64,000 nt of DNA, taken from contig NC_010681.1 of the NCBI RefSeq assembly GCF_000020125.1, positions 930,001 to 994,000 of the forward strand, in the 5' to 3' direction. Within the stretch, counting starts at the first letter, position 1. Each line of letters starts with the position of its first letter. A program made the translations under genes and the position numbers. Below, piece after piece: positions 57,522 through 64,000 of the stretch. The notes beneath the pieces were generated by a model. The model searched no databases and had not been told where the DNA came from. It was given only the letters and a program-made list of their open reading frames with translations. This DNA is from Paraburkholderia phytofirmans PsJN. Lineage in GTDB: Bacteria > Pseudomonadota > Gammaproteobacteria > Burkholderiales > Burkholderiaceae.

Positions 57522-59003
57522 GTGGTCTTGGACGATATAGCTATCCACGTTCGCGATTTGAGCAAGCGTTACGAACTTTATGCGAAGCCTCACCATCGGC
57601 TGGCGCAGATGCTGCTTCGCGGGCGTCGGCAGTTTTTCGGCGAATTCTGGCCGCTGCGCAACATCTCCTTCAACGTTAAGAAGGGCGAAGCAGTGGGTAT
57701 CGTGGGCCGTAACGGCGCCGGTAAATCGACACTGCTGCAGATCATCGCCGGCGTCCTGTCGCCTACTCAGGGCGACGTGGAAGTCCATGGTCGGGTCGCG
57801 GCCCTGCTGGAATTGGGCAGCGGTTTCAACCCGGAGTTTACCGGCCGCGAGAACGCTTATCTGAACGGCTCGATTCTTGGCCTGACGCGCAAGGAAATGG
57901 ACGCGGCCATGCCGGAGATCATCCGCTTCGCGGCGATCGGCGATTTCTTCGATCAACCCGTCAAGCACTACTCGAGCGGGATGATGGTGCGCGTTGCCTT
58001 CGCGGTGCAGGTGCAGTTGAACCCGGACGTGCTGATCGTCGACGAGGCACTGGCCGTTGGCGACGCGCTGTTCCAGAAGCGCTGCTATCAGCGCATTCGT
58101 CAGTTGCGGGATCGCGGCGTCGCGATTCTGTTCGTGTCGCACGACATCGAGTCGGTTCGAACCTTCACCGACCGCGCGATTTTGCTCCATCACGGCGAGG
58201 TCATGGCGGCGGGGCCGTCCGGCGAAGTCGTGCTGGCCTATCGCAAGCTGTTGCACGACGAGGAAAACCTCGCCAAGCAGAAGGAGATCGCCGAGCACAA
58301 GCAGGCGCTCAAAGCGAACACCGCACCGGCGGTCGCGGCGCCCGTCGAATCGCCGCAACTGACGGCGCCCGCCGCGACGGCCGAACCGCTCGAGGCCGCT
58401 GCAGCTGAAGGCCATCTCGGGCAAGCCGTGTCGAACGTCTCGGACGCAGCGGATCAGATGGAAACCGAGGCGCGCAACGAAGGCGGCAAGTTCGAATTCG
58501 GCAGCCTCGAGGCGCTGATTACAGACGTCTCCGTGCTCGACGGCGCGGGCGAGCAGTGCACCACGTTCTATACCGGCGATACAGTCAAGATCGTGGTGAA
58601 ATTCTCGATCCGTGAGGACATGGACAAGCTCTATGTCAACCTGCGCATCCGCAACAAGGAAGGCATCAAGATGTACTCCTGGGGGACGTTCAACCAGGAC
58701 GCCGAACTGATCGCCGGCAAGCAGGACGGCTTCGTTTTCTGGAACCGCAAATTCCGCGCGGGCGAAGAGCATTCCGTCGTCTTCACGATGGACTCCTGCG
58801 CGCTGGGCGAAAATTTCTACGAAGTGCAGGCTTCGCTGATCCACCAGGAGTCGATGAATTTCTCCGATCAGGCGATCTTGCACTGGATCGACGAGGCCGC
58901 ATTCTTCATGGTCCGCGCGCGCGTCGACACGCATTTCTTCGGCGGCGTGTGCGATCTGCACATGCGCGCCGAACTTGAAGCACCTACCGGCGAAGCCTCG
59001 TAA
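57522..59003 (+). CDS. wzt: O-antigen ABC transporter ATPase Wzt with C-terminal carbohydrate-binding domain
   Basis: The 493-residue protein has an N-terminal ABC ATPase (about 1-245): Walker A VGRNGAGKSTLLQIIAG, the O-antigen-type signature KHYSSGMMVRVAFAVQV, and Walker B VLIVDEALAVGD. An Ala/Pro-rich linker (about 265-320) leads to a Wzt C-terminal beta domain (about 330-490, FYTGDTVKIVVKFSIRED and VFTMDSCALGENFYEVQ). Such C-domains recognise the modified end of the finished chain. The likely start is GTG 57522; TTG 57528 is also possible. Confidence 0.9.
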   Translation: MVLDDIAIHVRDLSKRYELYAKPHHRLAQMLLRGRRQFFGEFWPLRNISFNVKKGEAVGIVGRNGAGKSTLLQIIAGVLSPTQGDVEVHGRVAALLELGSGFNPEFTGRENAYLNGSILGLTRKEMDAAMPEIIRFAAIGDFFDQPVKHYSSGMMVRVAFAVQVQLNPDVLIVDEALAVGDALFQKRCYQRIRQLRDRGVAILFVSHDIESVRTFTDRAILLHHGEVMAAGPSGEVVLAYRKLLHDEENLAKQKEIAEHKQALKANTAPAVAAPVESPQLTAPAATAEPLEAAAAEGHLGQAVSNVSDAADQMETEARNEGGKFEFGSLEALITDVSVLDGAGEQCTTFYTGDTVKIVVKFSIREDMDKLYVNLRIRNKEGIKMYSWGTFNQDAELIAGKQDGFVFWNRKFRAGEEHSVVFTMDSCALGENFYEVQASLIHQESMNFSDQAILHWIDEAAFFMVRARVDTHFFGGVCDLHMRAELEAPTGEAS

Positions 59004-59088
59004 GTCAACGCCCGTCAGTCGCAACGAGCAGGGCGACTGACCTTCTTCGACAAAACGGCTCGCCGTACAAAACCTTGGTATCGACTGT

Positions 59089-62000
59089 ATGACCGTGTTT
59101 TCAAGCCACGATGTGCGAGCATGCTTGCGCCAGTGCGTCACCTGTTTCGGGCACGGCAGGATCCTGTACATCGGCGCGCACGCCGCGGATGCGCTCGACT
59201 TCCTGCTTGCCGCGGGAACCGATCCGTACGCGCTTTCGCTCGACGCGGATGGCGGGGCGCAAGCCGATCATCGGTTCGTGTCCGACCGGCTCGAAGCGGC
59301 GTCCGTCGCGGCGCCGGCTCTCGACTTTGCCCGGCGTGAATCTTTCGACGCGGCGATCGTGATTCTCCCGCAGAACAGTGTGGCCGCCGACGCGTCAACG
59401 TGGCTCCAGCTGATTGCGCAGGCGGGGATCAGGAACGTCGCGCTGGTGACGGCGGTCGCGCAGAACCGCACCGACGCAGCATCAGCCGGCCAGACCAAAA
59501 AACAGGCCTTCGAACTTGGGTTCCGCATTCACGCCCGCTCGACGTTCGCGCGGCTGACTCATCCGCTGCCGCCGTTGGGCGGCTACGAAGTCTGCGCGTT
59601 CGAGCGTGCTGCGAACGCGTCGGCGGAACGCCACCCGGCGCCGGCCGAAGATATCTTGTGGCATATCGACCCGGCGTCGCAAACCGCAGTCGCCGAGTTC
59701 ACGCAGATCGACGGTTTCGTTCGAGTCGGCGACACCGTTCTCGTGCTGGACGATACGGCCGGCAGCGGTGCTTACATCGTTGCGCAGAATTCCATCGCGC
59801 GTCACGTGCTCGGCATCGTGCTGGACGCGTCGCGGTGCGGTTACGCGTCGACTCAGTATGGCGAGGCCGGACGCGTCGATTTCAAGCCGTGGGCCAGTGA
59901 TGCATTGCATACCCTTGCGAGCCATTCATTCGACGTGGTGATCTGCCGCGACCTTCGCTGTTTCGCGCCGCTCGACTGGGCACGGCTCGCCGACATCGTG
60001 CGGCCCGGCGGCCGCCTGATTCTCGGCCTTCAGGCGCCGGAAAGCGCGGGCGATGCATCTGTCGCATTGCAGTCGCCGGTCGAACTGCTGCGCGCGAGTA
60101 CCGGTTCGACCCACGCAAGCTGGCTGCCGGAAGGCGCGTTCATTTTGCCGCCGGGTGCGCCCTCGGACGTCGCCTGGCGCAAGATGGCACTCGACGAGCG
60201 CCTCGTGGCCAGCGACGGTCATCTGATCGTCGTGTCGATGCGCGATCCCGTCGGCGCGGATGCGTCGGCTTTTGTCGATACGATGTACCAGCACGCCGAT
60301 TCGCCGGCGTTCAATGTCTTGCCGGACGCACGCAGCATGGTGAATCCATGGCTCTTCCGGAGCATGGTGACCATCGGCACGCGCATGAACAACGATGCCG
60401 AATTGGGAAGCCTGCAAGCGCGCGTGCTGGAGCAGGCGCCGCACGACACCGCCGACTACGGCGCCGCGCTGTGCGGCCACGCGTATCGCGTGCTTGCCGC
60501 GCGGGCCTCGACCGACACGGTGCGCACGTGCGTGGCGGAGATTCAGGCGTACCTGGATACGAATAAGAAGGACGCACAATATCTGCGGTGGTCGATCTCT
60601 CAGAGTTATGTGGCCGCGAAACTGTTGCAGGCGGTAGGCGATCTGGAAGGTGCCGAGGCTTGGGCATTGACGTGCGCCGCGATGGACCCGGTTCCGTTTA
60701 GTCCGCTGCTGACGACCAAGACGGTTGCCGCGCTCGATCTGGCGGCCAGCTTTGCCGTAGCGCGCCGCGACTATGAGGCCGCGCGCCGGTATCTCGAACG
60801 GGCGGTGCGGGAAGTCCAGCGGGTTCTGTCGGGCGACTGGGTGAACATTCTCGGCGACACGGCGAAGCCGTTGAGCTTCGGCTTGCCGGAAGTGTCGCAA
60901 CTGGCCGAATTGGGCGCGCGGTGCGCTTATCTCCTGAATTATCTTGCCGATGCCGAGTATCGGCCCGGGCTGGTGTGGCGTGAACACCGGGGCTTTTACG
61001 AGCGTGTGTTCGAAGCAAAGGACACTCAGCTCGAAGCTTTGTTGGACCGCAACACCTTCCTGTACGGCGAAACACAGCGCCTGGAAGATGTCGTCCTGCA
61101 GTTGAAAGGCGAAGCCGACAGGCTCGAAGGCGTCATCCGGCAAGGCAAAGATGAAGAGGCTCGCCTCGAAGCCGTGATTGGAGAGAAGGATCGCGAAGTG
61201 GCTGCTCTTACACAGACCGTCGCCGCAGGCGAAGCAGAAAAGACTCGTCTCGCGGCCGCGCTCAATGAACAGGTGCTGACTAGCGAGGCGCTGCGTGCCG
61301 CCGTTGCGCGGACCTTGAAGGCCAGGTTGCTGCGCGCAACTCGCGCGCTGTCGCGGCGGCTAGGTATGACGGGCCGCGCCCGCCAGCCCGCACCGGCCGC
61401 TGCGCCTCCCGCGCCGGTCCCGGCTCCCGTCAAGCGCTTCCCCAATGCGCCGTTGTTGCTCGACGGAGGGCGCGTCGCGCAATGGCTCGGGCAGTTCGAC
61501 GCGGATGCGCCGCGCTGGGTATCCAGCCAGGCGCTCGCGTCTGTCTTGCCTGAGAGCGAGCGCAGTACAGGCGACCTGAATGCGCCTGACGCGCAACTGA
61601 AAATCATCGCCGCCGCCGATTTGCGGTCTCTGGCACCGCAAGCGCCGGGCGTGGTGATCGTCGCCGTGTTCGAGGCGGGCGACAACCCGTACGCATTGCG
61701 CAGCGACGTCTACGACCATGTCGACTTGTGTATTGCACTCGATCACAAAGTGTTCCTGGGACTGGCGTTGCTGCATCCCATGGTGATCGAAGCGGCACCC
61801 GCGAATGTCGTCGACTCCGCGCGCCGTTTCTGGAAGGCGATCAATAGCACGCAGCCGCTGATCGTGCCGGACGCCCCCGCTTTCAACCCGCCGGTTTCAC
61901 CGGTTGTCATGCTGCAGGTCGACAGCTTCATGGTCGGCGGTCTCGAACGTGTTGTCTTCGACTTGCTGGACCGTTTGGGCAAGGCGGGCTTTAAACCGAT

Positions 62001-63141
62001 GCTCGGCGTTACGGGCGACGTTGCGACCGAGGCCGAGGCCGAACTCAAGCAGCGCCAGTTCGACTACGTGCGCCTGCCGGGCGATCCCGCCGAGCTTCGC
62101 GCGGTGCTGGTCGAGCGGAAGGTGGCGCTCGTCAATGCTCACTATTCGCTGACGCTCAGCGACATGTGCGCTTCGCTGAAAATACCGTTCGTCCAGACCG
62201 TGCATAACATGTACATGTGGCTCGACGCCGCCGGCAAGGAACAGTGGCGTCGCGTGGATGAAGTGACGGACGCGTATATCTGCGTGTCGGCCAATGTTGC
62301 GATGTTCGCGGATGTGAATCTGCGTCTGAGCGCGGAGCGCATGATCGTCGTGCCGAACGGCTGCGACTCGGGCAGCGCAATGCCCTTGCTCGAACCGGAG
62401 CGCGACCTCGCGCTGCGCGAGGAGCTCGGATTTCCGGCGGATAGTCCGGTCTTCGTCAACGTCGCCTCGATCAATCCGGTGAAGGGTCAAGGTCTGTTGA
62501 TCGACGCGTTTGCGATCGCGCATGCGAAGCGGCCCGACATCCGTCTCGTGATCCTCGGGAAGCACTCGGATGCCGGCTACGCTGCGCGGCTCCAGGAGCG
62601 CATCGCGCATCACGGCTTGCAAGGCGTGGTGTCGATGCCCGGCTATCGGTCCGACGTCTATCGATTCGTCGATCTCGCGCGCGCGGTCGTGATGCCGTCC
62701 TTTACCGAAGGCTGGAGTCTGGCGATTTCGGAGACGCTTCAGCGCAACGCGCCGGTCATCGCCACCGATGTCGGCGGCGCGCGCGAACAGTTGATCGGCG
62801 AAGCAAACACGGTGATTCGCGCCTATCGTGACGACTGGTCGACGCTGGACGGTGCCGAGTTCTATCAGGCCATCGCCAACGAATGGGAACTGCACGCGGT
62901 TCGCGACGAACTGGCCAGAACGATGGTCGAGCACGCCGGGCGGCCGGTGCGTCAGCCGCGCGAGAGTTTGCAGCAGTCGTTCCAGTCGATGACACCGACG
63001 GAAGCCTACACGCGGCACGCGGAGATTTTCGCGGCCATCCTGACTCGCACGAACGCCGATTGCGTTCGCTATGCATCGTATCTGCCTCAGCGTCAAAGCC
63101 GTTACTTCAAATTGACCGATGCGCGGCCCGAAGTGGTCTGA
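59089..63141 (+). CDS. Methyltransferase-like / coiled-coil / GT4 fusion, candidate O-antigen chain terminator
   Basis: The 1350-residue protein has a degenerate Rossmann domain (about 20-180, GRILYIGAHAADALDFLLAA) and a second SAM-methyltransferase-like domain (about 205-340, VLVLDDTAGSGAYIV, FDVVICRDLRCFAPLDWARL, RPGGRLILGL). A helical region follows (430-640). Next come a coiled coil (about 640-740, LEDVVLQLKGEADRLEGVIR) and a Pro-rich hinge near 770. A GT4 domain ends it (about 935-1290, DSFMVGGLERVVFDLLDRLG, VASINPVKGQGLLIDAFAIA, PSFTEGWSLAISETL). Following a Wzt with a carbohydrate-binding C-domain, the layout recalls WbdD, which caps chains by methylation and measures them with a coiled coil. 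Role inferred. Confidence 0.72.
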   Translation: MTVFSSHDVRACLRQCVTCFGHGRILYIGAHAADALDFLLAAGTDPYALSLDADGGAQADHRFVSDRLEAASVAAPALDFARRESFDAAIVILPQNSVAADASTWLQLIAQAGIRNVALVTAVAQNRTDAASAGQTKKQAFELGFRIHARSTFARLTHPLPPLGGYEVCAFERAANASAERHPAPAEDILWHIDPASQTAVAEFTQIDGFVRVGDTVLVLDDTAGSGAYIVAQNSIARHVLGIVLDASRCGYASTQYGEAGRVDFKPWASDALHTLASHSFDVVICRDLRCFAPLDWARLADIVRPGGRLILGLQAPESAGDASVALQSPVELLRASTGSTHASWLPEGAFILPPGAPSDVAWRKMALDERLVASDGHLIVVSMRDPVGADASAFVDTMYQHADSPAFNVLPDARSMVNPWLFRSMVTIGTRMNNDAELGSLQARVLEQAPHDTADYGAALCGHAYRVLAARASTDTVRTCVAEIQAYLDTNKKDAQYLRWSISQSYVAAKLLQAVGDLEGAEAWALTCAAMDPVPFSPLLTTKTVAALDLAASFAVARRDYEAARRYLERAVREVQRVLSGDWVNILGDTAKPLSFGLPEVSQLAELGARCAYLLNYLADAEYRPGLVWREHRGFYERVFEAKDTQLEALLDRNTFLYGETQRLEDVVLQLKGEADRLEGVIRQGKDEEARLEAVIGEKDREVAALTQTVAAGEAEKTRLAAALNEQVLTSEALRAAVARTLKARLLRATRALSRRLGMTGRARQPAPAAAPPAPVPAPVKRFPNAPLLLDGGRVAQWLGQFDADAPRWVSSQALASVLPESERSTGDLNAPDAQLKIIAAADLRSLAPQAPGVVIVAVFEAGDNPYALRSDVYDHVDLCIALDHKVFLGLALLHPMVIEAAPANVVDSARRFWKAINSTQPLIVPDAPAFNPPVSPVVMLQVDSFMVGGLERVVFDLLDRLGKAGFKPMLGVTGDVATEAEAELKQRQFDYVRLPGDPAELRAVLVERKVALVNAHYSLTLSDMCASLKIPFVQTVHNMYMWLDAAGKEQWRRVDEVTDAYICVSANVAMFADVNLRLSAERMIVVPNGCDSGSAMPLLEPERDLALREELGFPADSPVFVNVASINPVKGQGLLIDAFAIAHAKRPDIRLVILGKHSDAGYAARLQERIAHHGLQGVVSMPGYRSDVYRFVDLARAVVMPSFTEGWSLAISETLQRNAPVIATDVGGAREQLIGEANTVIRAYRDDWSTLDGAEFYQAIANEWELHAVRDELARTMVEHAGRPVRQPRESLQQSFQSMTPTEAYTRHAEIFAAILTRTNADCVRYASYLPQRQSRYFKLTDARPEVV

Positions 63142-63168
63142 AGCTGCCGGAACCAAAGGATATCTACC

Positions 63169-64000
63169 ATGGCAAAGAAAAAAGTAGTGGTGTTTGCCGG
63201 CACGCGGCCGGAAGCGATCAAGGTCATCTCGGTGGTGCAGGCGCTGCGCGCGGCGCCCGACGATTTCGACGTGTGCCTGTGCTCGGTCGGTCAGCATCGG
63301 GAAATGCTGATGCAGGCTTTCGCGGACTTCGGCGTGACGCCGGACGCGAGTCTGGACGTGATGTCGCAGAATCAGTCGCTGGCTGGGCTGAGCGCGCGTC
63401 TGTTCACCGCGATCGATGAATTCCTCGCCGCGCAGTCGCCCGACATCATCCTCGTGCAGGGCGATACGATGACCGTTCAGGTGGCGGCGTTGACGGCTTT
63501 CTATCGTCGCATTCGCGTCGGGCACATCGAAGCCGGTTTGCGCAGCCACGACATGGCCGCGCCCTTTCCGGAGGAACTCAATCGACGTGTGGCGTCGCTC
63601 GTGACCGACCTCCATTTCGCGCCGACGGAACTGTCGAAGAAGAATCTGCTGGCGGAGCAGGTGCCCGCGGAACAGATCTTCGTGACCGGCAATACCGTGG
63701 TGGACGCGCTGTATCTGATGCTCGAGCGCCTGAAGAACGAGCATGTCGAGTTGCCGGAGCGAGTCGAGGCCGCACTCGCGGAAGGGCGGCGCATCGTGCT
63801 GGTGACGGGGCATCGTCGTGAGAGTTTCGGACCTGGCTTCGAGAACATCTGCACGGCGTTGCGGACGATCGCCGAGGCGCATCCGGACGTGCGTATCGTC
63901 TATCCGGTGCATATGAATCCGAAGGTCCGGGAGGTCGTCAACCGCGTGCTGAGCGATCAGCCGGGCATCTATCTGGAAGAGCCGCTGACCTACAAGCCGT
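63169..64000 (+). CDS. wecB: UDP-N-acetylglucosamine 2-epimerase (partial, runs off the window)
   Basis: From the ATG at 63169 the frame is open to the window end, giving the first 277 residues. It starts VVVFAGTRPEAIKVISVVQA, has ILVQGDTMTVQVAALTAFYR near residue 94, GHIEAGLRSHDMAAPFPEEL near 124 (the family signature), NTVVDALYLM and VTGHRRESFGPGFENI near 214, and VYPVHMNPKVREVVN. The enzyme makes UDP-ManNAc from UDP-GlcNAc. It continues the O-antigen locus on the same strand, 27 bases after the preceding stop. Confidence 0.93.
   Translation, partial: MAKKKVVVFAGTRPEAIKVISVVQALRAAPDDFDVCLCSVGQHREMLMQAFADFGVTPDASLDVMSQNQSLAGLSARLFTAIDEFLAAQSPDIILVQGDTMTVQVAALTAFYRRIRVGHIEAGLRSHDMAAPFPEELNRRVASLVTDLHFAPTELSKKNLLAEQVPAEQIFVTGNTVVDALYLMLERLKNEHVELPERVEAALAEGRRIVLVTGHRRESFGPGFENICTALRTIAEAHPDVRIVYPVHMNPKVREVVNRVLSDQPGIYLEEPLTYKP

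Overview
The window is a high-GC betaproteobacterial chromosome segment, most likely Paraburkholderia or Burkholderia. The evidence is the CIRCE-controlled groES-groEL pair, the run algH-ruvX-pyrR-pyrB-pyrC'-plsC, and an apaH-flanked O-antigen locus with rmlBACD, wzm and wzt. All calls come from reading translated sequence and DNA motifs; no database search was run.

Region 1 (1-6.4 kb) is mixed accessory and metabolic DNA. It holds the tail of an unidentified protein, a marR-clcA-like pair, an HPP-family membrane protein sharing an operator/promoter motif with marR, a truncated small membrane-protein relic, a SAM methyltransferase, and an AraC regulator translationally coupled to a VOC-fold protein.

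Region 2 (6.4-26.2 kb) is an exopolysaccharide locus, relatively AT-rich and patchy. It holds a PslG-like hydrolase, divergently from it a lipoprotein hydrolase of the same clan, a Wzc-type co-polymerase/tyrosine kinase, a Wzy-like polymerase, a tandem alpha/beta hydrolase, two paralogous GT4 glycosyltransferases, a Wzx flippase, a UDP-galactopyranose mutase with an overlapping GT2 gene, and a polysaccharide deacetylase. A group II intron 3' end joined to an IS30 transposase relic lies inside it, next to long gene-free stretches. Two matching palindromes (TGTGC-GGTRGS-GCACA) precede the two main forward units. No priming transferase, outer-membrane Wza channel or Wzb phosphatase lies here.

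Region 3 (26.3-32.2 kb) holds a two-gene cassette of unknown function behind two adjacent LexA-type boxes, a REP-type transposase relative that has lost its HUH motif, several short hairpins, an orphan sugar-binding protein, a DUF1479 oxygenase-like protein and a divergent AraC regulator.

Region 4 (32.4-45.8 kb) is core genome: groES-groEL, a thiD-like kinase gene, rubredoxin, a ChpA/FimL-like protein, algH-ruvX-pyrR, pyrB, a non-catalytic dihydroorotase homologue, plsC and apaH. An IS605-type element with an intact tnpB and a frameshifted tnpA sits between pyrB and the dihydroorotase homologue.

Region 5 (45.9-64 kb) is an ABC-transporter-dependent O-antigen locus. It encodes a GDP-6-deoxymannose reductase (rmd), dTDP-L-rhamnose synthesis (rmlBACD), three multidomain or single-domain glycosyltransferases, the exporter Wzm/Wzt with a C-terminal carbohydrate-binding domain, a 1350-residue methyltransferase-like/coiled-coil/GT4 fusion that could terminate and measure the chain, and the start of a UDP-GlcNAc 2-epimerase gene that leaves the window.
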